Shown: positions 1 to 9,848, numbered from the stretch's first letter. The stretch: 33,589 nucleotides of DNA from Methanothrix harundinacea (GCA_002502785.1 DAQG01000042.1:1-33589), one strand, 5' to 3'. The notes: a model not told the origin generated them from the sequence alone. Numbers and translations: made by a program.

Positions 1-1
1 T

Positions 2-1036
2 CACATTCGGCACGCTGCCGCGAACTTCTCTGGGCGTGCTAGCTACAGGGCTGTTCTTGGTACAAATCGGAGTGAGCCGGAGGTCGACTTCGATGAGGTG
101 TACGATGGGACCTACTCTGTGGAGAGGAGGATCCTCTTCAGCGGAGTTCCTAAGTACGATCGGCCCCATCTGGCCGTCTCCAAGAAGGGATCTATCCACC
201 AGGAGACGGTCCTCAGGACCAATAACGAAACCCTGGCGGGCGAGAGCAAAAACGAGGTCATCACCGTCGCCACATACACCATAACGGTGGAGAACGACGG
301 CAACAAGGCCCTGGGCAATGTATACGTGATAGACCTCTTCCCGCCTGGTGCGAAGTACATCGACGCATCTGTCCGGCCCTCAAAGCAGACAGACGAATAC
401 GCCAACTGGAATTTGACGCATCTGGCCATAGACGACGTCTCCACGATCGTGTTGAACCTGGACGTTACAGAGCACGTCCCATCAGAGTTGGTTAACAGGG
501 TCGAGGTCTGCGGCGTCAGCGGCGATGAGCAGGTCTGCGCCTCCAACGTTTCGGCTATCGAGATCGATTGGCTAACCTACAGCCTAGACGAGACGATCTC
601 GGTGACAAAGACCGCAGAGCTTGACTTGGAGAATCCGAACGTCGTCATGTACAGGGTCGAGATCATGAACTGGGCTGACGCCACAAGAATTGCCACGGTT
701 ACGGATCATCTCCCTGAAGGCATGATACTACTAGACGCAAAGGTCCCCTTCGCCTCCTATGAAAGCGGGACCGTCATCTGGAACCTCGCCGAGATCGGGC
801 CCCGCGAAACGGTGACGTTCGACTACACGACCGAGGCCCTCTGGTCGGGGAGGTTTGAAAACTCCGTAGACGTGGATGCGAGGTCCGTGGACGGGCCGGT
901 CGTGCAGCCGGTTCGTGCAACATCCGTCGTCGAAGTCGGCGTGTTTGAGGGGGAGAGGAGACCTGCAGGATGGCAGCCCCCAGACTGGGATTTTGTCGCC
1001 GTCTGCGACGAGAACTGCGAGCTTGAGGGCGGATAG
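2..1036 (+). CDS. DUF11-repeat surface protein, 3' part
   Basis: The reading frame is open to the left edge of the window, so the true start lies upstream. A GTG at position 98 is internal. About 344 residues are visible. At least two immunoglobulin-like DUF11 modules can be seen: one contains the segment TITVENDGNKALGNVYVIDL and the next contains YRVEIMNWADATRIATVTDH. Both have the DUF11 pattern of a 'tension between X and Y' strand followed by D-x-(L/F)-P-x-G. Such modules occur in archaeal S-layer and cell-surface proteins, so an extracellular structural or adhesive role is inferred. The visible C-terminus ends in a short acidic Cys-containing tail (CDENCELEGG) with no transmembrane anchor or sorting motif. 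Any anchor must therefore be elsewhere, or the protein is held by interactions. The product is at least partly secreted by family, but the signal peptide is outside the window. Confidence 0.75.
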   Translation, partial: HIRHAAANFSGRASYRAVLGTNRSEPEVDFDEVYDGTYSVERRILFSGVPKYDRPHLAVSKKGSIHQETVLRTNNETLAGESKNEVITVATYTITVENDGNKALGNVYVIDLFPPGAKYIDASVRPSKQTDEYANWNLTHLAIDDVSTIVLNLDVTEHVPSELVNRVEVCGVSGDEQVCASNVSAIEIDWLTYSLDETISVTKTAELDLENPNVVMYRVEIMNWADATRIATVTDHLPEGMILLDAKVPFASYESGTVIWNLAEIGPRETVTFDYTTEALWSGRFENSVDVDARSVDGPVVQPVRATSVVEVGVFEGERRPAGWQPPDWDFVAVCDENCELEGG

Positions 1037-1477
1037 GCCTTACATTCTGGATGTACGCCTCCATGCCATAAAAAAGGAAGAAAATCCACTTACAACTGAG
1101 TCGGTTTCTGGTTTGGCTTCCTTTCAGATCAGGGATAGACTGTTCCTATCCTTGAGCCCTTTCCCAATCATCCACTCAGCAAACGAGTCAAACTGGCGGC
1201 TGCTGACCCCACCGCAAGCTGCAGGGTGCGCTCTCTGACTTGTGCTGCTGAGACCGTAGCTGTTTATTTATGCTGCTGCGACAGCCTCCAAAGACGAGGC
1301 CGAGGTACCGGCCTTCATACCCTATGTCATAGGCATAGCCGAAGCGGTCCTTTTTGATAAATAGCCCCATTTTTCATACCGCCGGAATATCCTTTCCGGC
1401 AAGAGCCTTTATCCCCCGACAATGTAGGGCTTTGCGGCTTTGAAGAGACAAGAGCGATATGACGAGGAGGCGGAAAG
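1037..1477. other. Non-coding stretch and carB leader
   Basis: This is a 441-base gap between the DUF11 gene and carB. I find no tRNA and no convincing gene. It holds TATA-like AT tracts (around 1260-1270 and 1348-1358). A small hairpin at 1381-1400 has a 7-bp stem (GCCGGAA/TTCCGGC) and a 6-base loop. A purine-rich ribosome binding site (GAGGAGG, 1464-1470) precedes the carB GTG. The carB promoter probably lies within the last 130 bases, but no single box stands out. Confidence 0.4.
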
Positions 1478-4400
1478 GTGCCAAAGCGAGAAGACATCAA
1501 CAAGATCATGATCATCGGGTCGGGACCCATCGTTATCGGGCAGGCCTGTGAATTTGACTACTCAGGAACCCAGGCCTGCAAGGCTCTCCGAGAGCTCGGA
1601 TACGAGATAGTGCTGGCAAACTCCAATCCGGCGACGATAATGACCGATCCGGGGATGGCGGACGTCACATACATCGAGCCCTTGAACCTGGAGAGGATGA
1701 CCCAGATCATCGAGAAAGAAAGGCCCGACGCCCTTCTGCCAAACCTAGGCGGCCAGTCCGGCCTTAACCTCAGCTCCGAGCTTGCAAAGGCCGGGGTTCT
1801 CGAGAAGTTCGGAGTTAAGGTGATCGGAGTAGAGCTGGACGCAATCGAGCGGGGCGAGGACCGGATAATCTTCAAGGAGACGATGAACAGGCTCGGGATC
1901 GAGATTCCGAAGAGCACCGCCGTCTACTCCGTCGAGGACGCGGAAAAGGTGGCGGCAGAGCTTGGGTACCCCGTCGTCGTCAGGCCCGCCTACACCATGG
2001 GCGGCACCGGCGGCGGCCTCGTCTACAACGTCGAAGAGCTGCGGACCGTGGCGAGCCGCGGGATCTCCGCGAGCCTCATCGGCCAGGTCTTGATCGAGGA
2101 GTCGGTCCTGGGCTGGGAGGAGCTGGAGCTTGAAGTCGTCAGGGACGCCAAGAACCAGAAGATCACCGTCTGCTTCATCGAGAACGTCGACGCCATGGGC
2201 GTTCACACCGGCGACTCATACTGCACGGCTCCGATGCTGACCATCTCGGAAGAACTCCAGGACAAGCTCCAGGACTATTCTTACAGGATCGTCGAGGCGA
2301 TCGCGGTGATCGGCGGAACCAACGTCCAATTCGCCCACGACCCGAAAACGGGCCGTGTCGTCGTCATCGAGATCAACCCGAGAACATCCCGCTCCTCGGC
2401 CCTCGCCTCCAAGGCCACGGGCTTTCCCATCGCCCTCGTTTCGGCGAAGCTCGCAAGCGGCATGACCCTCGACGAGATCCCCTACTGGCGGGAGGGGACC
2501 CTCGATAAGTACACACCCTCGGGCGACTACGTGGTGGTGAAGTTCGCCCGCTGGGCCTTCGAGAAGTTCAAAGGCGCTGAGGACAGGCTCGGAACCCAGA
2601 TGAAGGCCGTCGGCGAGGCGATGTCCATCGGCAAGACCTACAAAGAGGCCCTCCAGAAAGCGATCAGGTCTCTTGAGATCGGACGTTACGGCCTGGGCTT
2701 TGCAAAGGACTTCAACAAAAAGTCGCTTGCAGAGCTGATGGAGATGCTCAGAGAACCGACGAGCGAGCGGCAGTTCATAATGTACGAGGCCCTCCGGAAG
2801 GGCGCAGAAGTTGAGACGCTAAGCGAGCTCACTCACATCAAGCCCTGGTTCATTCAACAGATGAAGGAGCTAGTGGAGCTCGAAGAGGAGATCCTTAAGT
2901 ACAGGGGCAAGGCCAAAAGCGAGGACAAGGCCGAAACTCTCCAAGCTCTCCCGAACGACCTATTGAAACAGGCCAAAAAGGACGGATTTTCTGACAAATA
3001 TCTGGCAAAGCTCCTGGACGTTCCCGAAACGGAGATCAGGTGCCGTCGGAAGGCCCTCGGGATAGTCCAGGGGTGGCACCCGGTTCCCGTCAGCGGGGTT
3101 GAGGACGCCGCCTACTACTACTCGACCTACAACGCCCCGGACATGACAGAGAGCAGCGACCGGCGCAAGGTCATGGTCCTAGGAGGCGGGCCGAACAGGA
3201 TCGGCCAGGGGATCGAGTTCGACTACTGCTGCGTTCACGCCGCCTTCGCCCTTCGGGACCTCGGCTACGAGACGATCATGGTGAACTGCAACCCTGAGAC
3301 CGTCTCCACCGACTACGACACCTCCGACAAGCTCTACTTCGAGCCCCTGACCGTCGAAGACGTCCTCAGCATCTACGAAAAAGAGCGGCCCGAGGGTATG
3401 ATCGTCCAGTTCGGAGGCCAGACCCCACTGAACATAGCAAGAGAACTAGAAGATGCGGGCGCGAAGATCTTCGGGACGACGGTGGACACCATCGACCTCG
3501 CCGAGGACAGGGACCGGTTCCGGATGATGATGGAGAAGATGAACGTCCCCATGCCGGAGTCTGGGATGGCGAGCAACCTCGAAGAGGCCCTCGAGGTTGC
3601 AGACCGGATCGGCTACCCCCTCATGGTGCGGCCATCCTACGTTCTCGGCGGTCGCGGCATGGAGGTGATCTACGACGATGAGATGCTGGAGCAGTACGTC
3701 CAGGCCGCCGTGGACGTGACTCCGGAGCGTCCGATCCTGATCGACCGGTTCCTGGAGAACGCCCTGGAAGCGGAGGCGGACGCCCTATCCGATGGGACCG
3801 AGACCTTCGTTCCGGCGGTGATGGAGCATATCGAACAGGCTGGCGTCCACTCCGGCGACTCTGCCTGCGTGATCCCTCCGGTGACCATCCCCGAAAAGCA
3901 CCTTTTGACGATCAGAGAGTACACCCAGCGGATTGCCGAGGAGCTTGGGGTTGTGGGCCTCATGAACATGCAGTACGCCATCGCAAAGGAGATCGTCTAC
4001 GTGCTGGAGGCAAACCCCAGAGCCTCCCGCACGGTGCCCTTAGTCTCGAAGGTCTGCAACGTCTCGATGGCCAGGATCGCCACTGAACTGATGATGGGCA
4101 AAAGGCTGGCAGACTTGGGGCTTGAAGAGAGGCGAATCCCCCACTTCGGCGTCAAGGAGGCTGTATTTCCTTTCAACATGTTCCCGGAGGTCGATCCGCT
4201 GCTGGGACCCGAGATGCGGTCGACCGGCGAGGTCCTGGGCATGGCCGACTCCTTCGGAATGGCCTTCTACAAGGCCGAGGAAGCTGCCAAACAGACGCTC
4301 CCAAAGGATGGAGCCGTGCTGATCACGGTAGCATCCAAGGACAGGTCAAATGTTCAGGGAGTTGCGGGAGAGTTTTCAAAGCTTGGTTTTGCCATCAGGG

Positions 4401-4714
4401 CGACCCGGGGTACTTGCGACTTTCTGGCGGAAAAGGGGGTTGAAACCGAGCTGATCCAGAAGCTCAACGAGGGCAGGCCCAACATCGACGATGCCATAAA
4501 GAACGGGGAGATTCAGCTTGTCATCAACACCCCCATCGGCAAGGCCAGCCAGTACGACGACTCCTACATCCGAAAAGCTGCAATCAAGTACAGGGTGCCG
4601 TACATCACCACCATCGCAGCAGCTTCAGCAGCCGCCAAGGGGATCGCTGCATTCAGGAAAGGTAAGTCCGGCGTGAAGTCGATTCAGGAATACCACGCAG
4701 ATATCAAGGAATGA
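1478..4714 (+). CDS. carB: Carbamoyl-phosphate synthase large subunit
   Basis: CarB makes carbamoyl phosphate from ammonia (delivered by the CarA glutaminase), bicarbonate and two ATP, for pyrimidine and arginine synthesis in the cytoplasm. The protein has 1078 residues, the normal full length. It shows the duplicated architecture: each half begins with a GSGPIVIGQ- or GGGPNRIGQGIEFDY-type motif followed by an ATP-grasp domain, with an oligomerisation segment between them. The C-terminal MGS-like allosteric domain (about 945-1070) includes LITVASKDRSNV and LVINTPIGK. The GTG start at 1478 has a strong RBS (GAGGAGG, 7 bases upstream). No carA lies beside it, which is unusual for a carAB pair, so the small subunit must be encoded elsewhere. 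pyrC lies about 13 kb away on the other strand. The assignment is secure. Confidence 0.97.
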   Translation: MPKREDINKIMIIGSGPIVIGQACEFDYSGTQACKALRELGYEIVLANSNPATIMTDPGMADVTYIEPLNLERMTQIIEKERPDALLPNLGGQSGLNLSSELAKAGVLEKFGVKVIGVELDAIERGEDRIIFKETMNRLGIEIPKSTAVYSVEDAEKVAAELGYPVVVRPAYTMGGTGGGLVYNVEELRTVASRGISASLIGQVLIEESVLGWEELELEVVRDAKNQKITVCFIENVDAMGVHTGDSYCTAPMLTISEELQDKLQDYSYRIVEAIAVIGGTNVQFAHDPKTGRVVVIEINPRTSRSSALASKATGFPIALVSAKLASGMTLDEIPYWREGTLDKYTPSGDYVVVKFARWAFEKFKGAEDRLGTQMKAVGEAMSIGKTYKEALQKAIRSLEIGRYGLGFAKDFNKKSLAELMEMLREPTSERQFIMYEALRKGAEVETLSELTHIKPWFIQQMKELVELEEEILKYRGKAKSEDKAETLQALPNDLLKQAKKDGFSDKYLAKLLDVPETEIRCRRKALGIVQGWHPVPVSGVEDAAYYYSTYNAPDMTESSDRRKVMVLGGGPNRIGQGIEFDYCCVHAAFALRDLGYETIMVNCNPETVSTDYDTSDKLYFEPLTVEDVLSIYEKERPEGMIVQFGGQTPLNIARELEDAGAKIFGTTVDTIDLAEDRDRFRMMMEKMNVPMPESGMASNLEEALEVADRIGYPLMVRPSYVLGGRGMEVIYDDEMLEQYVQAAVDVTPERPILIDRFLENALEAEADALSDGTETFVPAVMEHIEQAGVHSGDSACVIPPVTIPEKHLLTIREYTQRIAEELGVVGLMNMQYAIAKEIVYVLEANPRASRTVPLVSKVCNVSMARIATELMMGKRLADLGLEERRIPHFGVKEAVFPFNMFPEVDPLLGPEMRSTGEVLGMADSFGMAFYKAEEAAKQTLPKDGAVLITVASKDRSNVQGVAGEFSKLGFAIRATRGTCDFLAEKGVETELIQKLNEGRPNIDDAIKNGEIQLVINTPIGKASQYDDSYIRKAAIKYRVPYITTIAAASAAAKGIAAFRKGKSGVKSIQEYHADIKE

Positions 4715-4732
4715 ACACGTAGAGTTGGATAC

Positions 4733-4772
4733 GGGAATTATTGGAGATACCCAGATATCTCCAATAATTCCC
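4733..4772. repeat. Perfect 17-bp inverted repeat (hairpin)
   Basis: Two perfectly complementary 17-base arms (4733-4749 and 4756-4772, beginning GGGAATTATTGGAGATA) flank a 6-base loop CCCAGA. The repeat starts 18 bases after the carB stop. It could act as an RNA 3'-end structure for carB, or be an end of the transposase remnant that follows. There is no T-tract directly after it, so it is not a classic terminator. Confidence 0.85.
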
Positions 4773-4783
4773 GACTTAACTTA

Positions 4784-4960
4784 TCTTCGATTACCAAGCT
4801 TGGTTCTGCAATCGGGGCATCGTTCTGTTGTGACTTACACTTGCTTATCAGGCTCGGCATGGGGTCTCGTTACACCTTTATGTCCTACTTTTTGGCCTGG
4901 AGTTCCATTGTCACCCAGTCAACCATTTCGGCTTAATGCTGATAGTTTATCGCCACGAGG
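4784..4960 (-). pseudogene. Decayed IS66-like transposase N-terminal fragment
   Basis: On the minus strand a frame of about 59 codons reads PRGDKLSALSRNG, stop, LGDNGTPGQKVGHKGVTRPH, AEPDKQV, stop, VTTERCPDCRTKLGNRR, stop. The order 'PGQKVGHKG' then 'EPD' then 'ERCPDC' is the pattern of the N-terminal zinc-binding region of IS66-like transposases (family knowledge, from memory). The catalytic part is missing. Two internal stops, no start and no downstream domain mark it as a relic. It sits between carB and the cobN-like gene. The family name is less sure than the conclusion that it is a transposase-like coding relic. Confidence 0.5.
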
Positions 4961-5058
4961 GCATTAACACGTCTCGTCTTCAGCATAGATCAAACGCCGG
5001 ATCAAAGATCCGGTGCCTCAGCCACTCCAAATTTTCGGACGCTATGCCGTTCGCAACG

Positions 5059-5081
5059 CTTAAATAAAGTAAATTTACTTA
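5059..5081 (+). promoter_or_regulatory. cobN-like promoter with palindromic operator
   Basis: A TATA-like box (CTTAAATA, 5059-5066) lies about 45 bases before the ATG at 5111. Directly after it is a perfect 14-base palindrome, AAGTAAATTTACTT (5067-5080). Its right part, TAAATTTACTTA (5070-5081), recurs with one change just after the TATA box of the DUF2162 gene at 9861-9872. A repressor bound here would be next to the TATA box, so a shared, possibly metal- or tetrapyrrole-responsive operator is inferred. Confidence 0.55.
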
Positions 5082-5110
5082 AACTCAATATCATTTGTCT
5101 GGTGATACTG

Positions 5111-8100
5111 ATGTCTTGGAGGATTAAAGATCTATTATTGCTATCGTTGCTGCTTGCGACCCTCTTGGTAGGCACGTCCCTCCCTTCGCTGGCGGAGATG
5201 GACGACCTAATGCTTGAAAGCTCGGATACGAATTTGACCTCACCATCTTCGCTCGGGGTTTCCAATTTCACCGAAACCAAAAAAGTTTTGTTTCTTTTGG
5301 GATCTGACTTTAACGAGGTCGCTTTAAGAAATACAGCTTCAAACACCTTGATAGATCAAGAGTTGAACGTGACAATATTCGCCAGGAACGAAAACCTGCC
5401 TGACGAAATGAACTTTTCAAACTATGCCGTCGTCTTCATCGAGTCCCGGGATGAGTCCCTGGTGAACGGATGGAGTGCAAGCATAAACGACTCAAAAATA
5501 GCTGGAGTCAGGTTCATCGGATATAATCTCTCCTCCAACATCACCGCGCCCACCGTTGACCTATCCTCAGCCAACTATACCGACATCGAGAGGTACTGGG
5601 TCCAGGGCGAAGAGACGAACATGGCGAACATGCTCAGGTTCATGGGACAGAATTTCCTCGGCCTCTGGTCAGATGTTGAGATTCCCGAACCGGTGATCCT
5701 GCAGCCAAAGACCCGCATCCTCTTCATCATGAACCTCGACTCCACCGAATACGCAGTTGTCGAGGTTTACAATGAAACGCCCCTGTTACGGGACCTCTTC
5801 GACATCAAATTCTACGACGGAGAAGAGGCTGCTGCCTCGGAAGAGAACTTCGCCGACTACGACGTGATATATGTGGCTCACCTCGGCGGCACCGTCATGA
5901 ACGCCCTTGAAGAGAGGTTGCGGGAGGCTGAGATCAGAGGCGCCCGCATCCCCACGTTCATGAAGATGGTGGACGTTTGGGACATATCCAACGTTAACAC
6001 CTCAGATCCTCTATATTCGCCGATTAACGGCTACTTCAACAACGATCTGCCCAGCGAGACGAACATGATCAACTGGATACGTTGGACAGGGGCGACTTTC
6101 AACAACCTGTACGTGGAGTACAAACCTCCACAAAAGGTGGATACGCCCACCGAGGGCATCTACCATCCCGAGACGTACCCAAAAAAGGTCTTTGAGAACT
6201 CCACCGAGTACCTCGAATGGTACAAGAACAGGACCGATGGACACGTCTACAACTCCTCCAACCTCACAGTCGGCATCGTAGGGTGGGAAGATGCGGCAAT
6301 AGCTGCGCTCGAATCGCGGGGTGTCAACGTCATCGCCGCGCACTCCAACTTCATAGAGACCGACGCCCATTACTTCACCGATGAAGAGGGCAACGTCCTC
6401 GTGGACATAATTCTTTCTTTTAAAGGGTTCTACCTGTACTACGGCAATCCTGAGGCTGGCAAGGACAGGATCGAGGCTTTCAACGTGCCGGTGATAAAGG
6501 TCGTCACGGACTACTACTGTACTCCTGAAGAATGGGAACTCAGCACCTACGGCCTCAGTCCTCAGAGCGTCGCTTTCCAGATCGTCCAGCCGGAGATTGA
6601 CGGCACCACCGAGTACATCTGGGTGGAGGGGAGAACCGAGCACCCGATCACCGGGGAGATGTACTACAAGCCGATGGATTACCAGATCGAGTGGCTCTGC
6701 GATCGCGCCGTTGCATGGGGCAATCTCAAAAATATGAACAACTCGGAGAAACGGGTGGCGATCATTTACTACAACCACGGTGGCGGCAAGAACAACATCG
6801 GCGCCAGCTACCTGGACATCTCCCAGAGCATACCACTTCTGCTATCGAAGATGAACGAAAGCGGGTACTATCTTGGCGAGAATGAGCTTCCCACCACCGG
6901 CAAAGAGATCATAGATCTTTTTATCGCCAGTCGAAACGTGGGCACGTGGGCTCCCGAAGAGCTCCAGAAAGTGGTGGAGTCTGGACTTGTTGAGCTGGTG
7001 TCATTGGACGACTACCTGGAGTGGTACAACGGGACGTACGGAGAAGTTCCGGAGAGCGTGCGCGTCGAGATCGAGGAGTGGTGGGGGGCGCCGCCCGGAG
7101 AAGGAGGGATGGTCTACGATGGCCAGTTCGTGATACCGCTGATAAAATACGGAAACGTGGTGCTCGCACCCCAGCCGATGATCGGCAGCCAAATGAACGA
7201 AGATACGCTCTACCACAACAACTCGGTCCCGGTCGGCCACCAGTACTTCGCCTTCTATCTTTGGCTCGACAACAAGTTCGATGCCGACGCCATCATCCAC
7301 TTCGGAACTCACGGAACTCAGGAGTGGCGTCCAGGAAAGCAGGTCGGACTCTCGCGCTACGACTATCCGCCACTTCTGGTCCAGGACATTCCCGTAGTCT
7401 ACCCTTACATCATGGACAACGTGGGCGAAGGGACGCAGGCCAAGCGCAGGGGAAACGCTGTGATGATCGACCACCTCACGCCGCCGATCGTTTCGTCGGG
7501 GCTGTACGACGAGTTCCTCGCCCTCGCCGACAAGATGGAATCCTACGAAAGCGCGACAGATCCCGCCCTCAATCAATCGTACCGAAAGTCCATAGTTGAG
7601 CTGTATGACTCTTTGGGTCTGGAACTCGACTTAAACGTCACCACGGCCCAGCTGACTGATATGAGCGAGGCCGAGTTCGGCGACTTCCTCGACACCCATC
7701 TACACAACTATCTCCTCGATCTGCGAGATGAGACCGTCCCCTACGGACTGCACGTCTTCGGGGTTCCGCCAAACGGCACCGGCAAGGTGGGGATGGTCAA
7801 ATCGATGCTGGGGGACTCTTACATCGAGCACGTGGAGAATAATATAGCGGGCGAAGACTCGGGATTTTCGAAGAACAGCAGCAACAGAGCAGAAGTGCTT
7901 CTCTTTGAGGTCCTGATCAACGGCACCAACATCACGGCGGCTCAGAACGCCGTGCTCGGAACTTCTAGCGATGAGATAGCGTCCGATCTCCAATTGGCCA
8001 CGGATTACGCAGAACGGCTGGATCTATCCACAAGAGAGATCGACAACACGCTCCGGGCGCTATCTGGAGAGTTCATCCGCTCTGAGCCCGGCGGCGATCC

Positions 8101-9718
8101 CATCAGAAGGCCCGACGCCCTTCCCACCGGGAACAACTTCTACAGCTTCGACCCTCGAATGATCCCAAGCGATGAGGCCGAACTGATGGGCATGGAGCTT
8201 GCCAATTCGTTCCTTGAGATGTACAAAGAATCTCACGGCGAATATCCGGAGAAGGTGGGATACGTCCTCTGGAGCGTTGAAACGATGCGCCACCAGGGCG
8301 TCTTCGAGGCCCAGATCTACGGGCTTCTCGGCGTGAGGCCCGTGAGAAGCATGGGACGGATCGTGGACTTCGAGGTCATACCGCTGGAGGAGCTTGGCAG
8401 GCCCAGGATCGATGTGGTTCTCACGCCCTCTGGCCTCTACCGAGATACCTTCGGAAATCATGTAGATCTCTTCGACCAGGCGATACGCACGGTGGCAGAG
8501 CTCGACGAACCCCCAGAGATGAATTACGTCTTGGCTAGATCTGAGGCGATACGCGAATCGCTCCTGGAAGAGGGGTACGACAACGAAACCGCCCAGTTCC
8601 TCTCCAGGTCGCGGATATTCATCGATGCGCCTGGAACATACGGCGGAGGCGGAATCGCCGAGGTGGCGGACGCCAGCCACACCTGGGAGAACGAAAGCAA
8701 GGTTGCCGACCGGTACATCTCGGGTCAGGGATACGTTTACGGAGGTGGGCTCTGGGGTGAACCGAACGAGGACCTTTTCCGCCTCAATCTGGAGACTGTG
8801 GACGCGGCAGTACACAGCGACTCATCCAACCTGTACGGGCTCATGGACAACGACGATATGTTCCAGTACTTCGGAGCGATGGCATTGGCCGTCAGGGATC
8901 TCAGAGGCGAGACCCCGGAGATGTACATAACCGACTTGCAGAGCGTGGACAATGTAGAGATGAAGTCGCTGGAAGGAGCTTATCGGCTTGAGCTTCGAGC
9001 CCGTTACTTCAACCCAAAATGGATAGAGGGGATGATGGAGTACGATTATGCTGGCGCTCGGGAGATGGACAATTTCGTCGAGTACCTGTGGGGCTGGGAT
9101 GTCACAATGCCTGAGATGGTCTCTGAAGACGACTGGGACCGGGTCTACGACGTCTACGTGACGGACAAGTACGATCTGGGAATCAAGGAGTTCTTCGACG
9201 AGAACAATCCATACGCTCGCCAGTCAATGACCGCAAGGATGCTCGAAGCGGCGAGGAAGGACTACTGGCATCCTACCGAGGAGATGAAAAAGGAGCTTGC
9301 AGAGCAGTACGAAGAGTCGGTGGAGGAGTATGGCGTAACCTGTTGCCACCACACCTGCGGCAATCCGCTGCTGAAAAGCTACATGGAGGGCATAATTACA
9401 GGCACAGAACCCGATAAATCCAGCTCCATCAGCACGAGCAAGGGTGGCGGGTCCAGCAACCACCCCTATGCCGAGGACCGCCCCGCTTCAGGCATCGCCA
9501 ACCAGACCAGTTCAGCGAGCGTGGGGACGGCGATCTCTGAAGAGCCGGTGCCGATTGAAGAAACGACTGAAACCGCAAGCGATGAGGTTTCGGGGTTTGT
9601 CATGGAGAACGTCTTGGAGAAGAGCAGCATGCCCTCGATATCTGGCGCACCTCTGATGGGAATCGTTCTCGTTCTCTTCATCCTTCTGGCGATCGGGGCG
9701 GGTTTCAGAAGACGGTAG
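5111..9718 (+). CDS. Exported, membrane-anchored CobN/BchH-like chelatase
   Basis: This 1535-residue protein belongs to the CobN/BchH (class I chelatase large subunit) superfamily. Residues 1-29 form a signal peptide, and the last about 22 residues form a transmembrane helix ending in RRR, so the body is predicted to be outside the cell. Many N-x-S/T sequons agree with that. The N-terminal third has Rossmann-like repeats. The family signature HFGTHGTQEWRPGK begins at residue 730 and is followed by PYIMDNVGEGTQAKRRGNAV. A second conserved-looking motif, CCHHTCGN, is at 1411-1418. The start was chosen as ATG 5111, with GGTGAT 4-5 bases upstream, rather than GTG 5102. Biosynthetic CobN is cytoplasmic and works with CobS/CobT, which are absent here. 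The following genes instead encode an ExbB-type proton channel set, as in Bacteroidota hmu loci, where the CobN homolog HmuS acts on heme. The substrate is unknown: heme, cobamide or F430 are all possible. Confidence 0.85.
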   Translation: MSWRIKDLLLLSLLLATLLVGTSLPSLAEMDDLMLESSDTNLTSPSSLGVSNFTETKKVLFLLGSDFNEVALRNTASNTLIDQELNVTIFARNENLPDEMNFSNYAVVFIESRDESLVNGWSASINDSKIAGVRFIGYNLSSNITAPTVDLSSANYTDIERYWVQGEETNMANMLRFMGQNFLGLWSDVEIPEPVILQPKTRILFIMNLDSTEYAVVEVYNETPLLRDLFDIKFYDGEEAAASEENFADYDVIYVAHLGGTVMNALEERLREAEIRGARIPTFMKMVDVWDISNVNTSDPLYSPINGYFNNDLPSETNMINWIRWTGATFNNLYVEYKPPQKVDTPTEGIYHPETYPKKVFENSTEYLEWYKNRTDGHVYNSSNLTVGIVGWEDAAIAALESRGVNVIAAHSNFIETDAHYFTDEEGNVLVDIILSFKGFYLYYGNPEAGKDRIEAFNVPVIKVVTDYYCTPEEWELSTYGLSPQSVAFQIVQPEIDGTTEYIWVEGRTEHPITGEMYYKPMDYQIEWLCDRAVAWGNLKNMNNSEKRVAIIYYNHGGGKNNIGASYLDISQSIPLLLSKMNESGYYLGENELPTTGKEIIDLFIASRNVGTWAPEELQKVVESGLVELVSLDDYLEWYNGTYGEVPESVRVEIEEWWGAPPGEGGMVYDGQFVIPLIKYGNVVLAPQPMIGSQMNEDTLYHNNSVPVGHQYFAFYLWLDNKFDADAIIHFGTHGTQEWRPGKQVGLSRYDYPPLLVQDIPVVYPYIMDNVGEGTQAKRRGNAVMIDHLTPPIVSSGLYDEFLALADKMESYESATDPALNQSYRKSIVELYDSLGLELDLNVTTAQLTDMSEAEFGDFLDTHLHNYLLDLRDETVPYGLHVFGVPPNGTGKVGMVKSMLGDSYIEHVENNIAGEDSGFSKNSSNRAEVLLFEVLINGTNITAAQNAVLGTSSDEIASDLQLATDYAERLDLSTREIDNTLRALSGEFIRSEPGGDPIRRPDALPTGNNFYSFDPRMIPSDEAELMGMELANSFLEMYKESHGEYPEKVGYVLWSVETMRHQGVFEAQIYGLLGVRPVRSMGRIVDFEVIPLEELGRPRIDVVLTPSGLYRDTFGNHVDLFDQAIRTVAELDEPPEMNYVLARSEAIRESLLEEGYDNETAQFLSRSRIFIDAPGTYGGGGIAEVADASHTWENESKVADRYISGQGYVYGGGLWGEPNEDLFRLNLETVDAAVHSDSSNLYGLMDNDDMFQYFGAMALAVRDLRGETPEMYITDLQSVDNVEMKSLEGAYRLELRARYFNPKWIEGMMEYDYAGAREMDNFVEYLWGWDVTMPEMVSEDDWDRVYDVYVTDKYDLGIKEFFDENNPYARQSMTARMLEAARKDYWHPTEEMKKELAEQYEESVEEYGVTCCHHTCGNPLLKSYMEGIITGTEPDKSSSISTSKGGGSSNHPYAEDRPASGIANQTSSASVGTAISEEPVPIEETTETASDEVSGFVMENVLEKSSMPSISGAPLMGIVLVLFILLAIGAGFRRR

Positions 9719-9848
9719 AGAATGCCCCCCCTTTTAAAACCCTTCCTCTAACTGCTCTTTTTGACGAATTCTTCCTTTTCCGAGATCCCTGTTTTCAATC
9801 CGGAGAACGCAACCAAATTTTGTCTTACGCAGTCCAGCTTGCGCAAAC

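Noticed and set aside
1188..1370. 60-codon minus-strand frame (MGLFIKKDRFGYAYDIGYEG...)
   Set aside because: No recognised family, no clear RBS, and it lies in the carB leader. It is kept only as a possible relic.
4997..5013. Small hairpin CCGGATC-AAA-GATCCGG upstream of the cobN-like promoter
   Set aside because: The 3-base loop and 7-bp stem lie before the promoter, with no T-tract or linked motif. There is too little to give it a role.
6011..8815. Several long minus-strand frames inside the cobN-like gene
   Set aside because: They are shadows of a strongly coding plus-strand gene with GC-rich codon bias. None has family motifs or an RBS.
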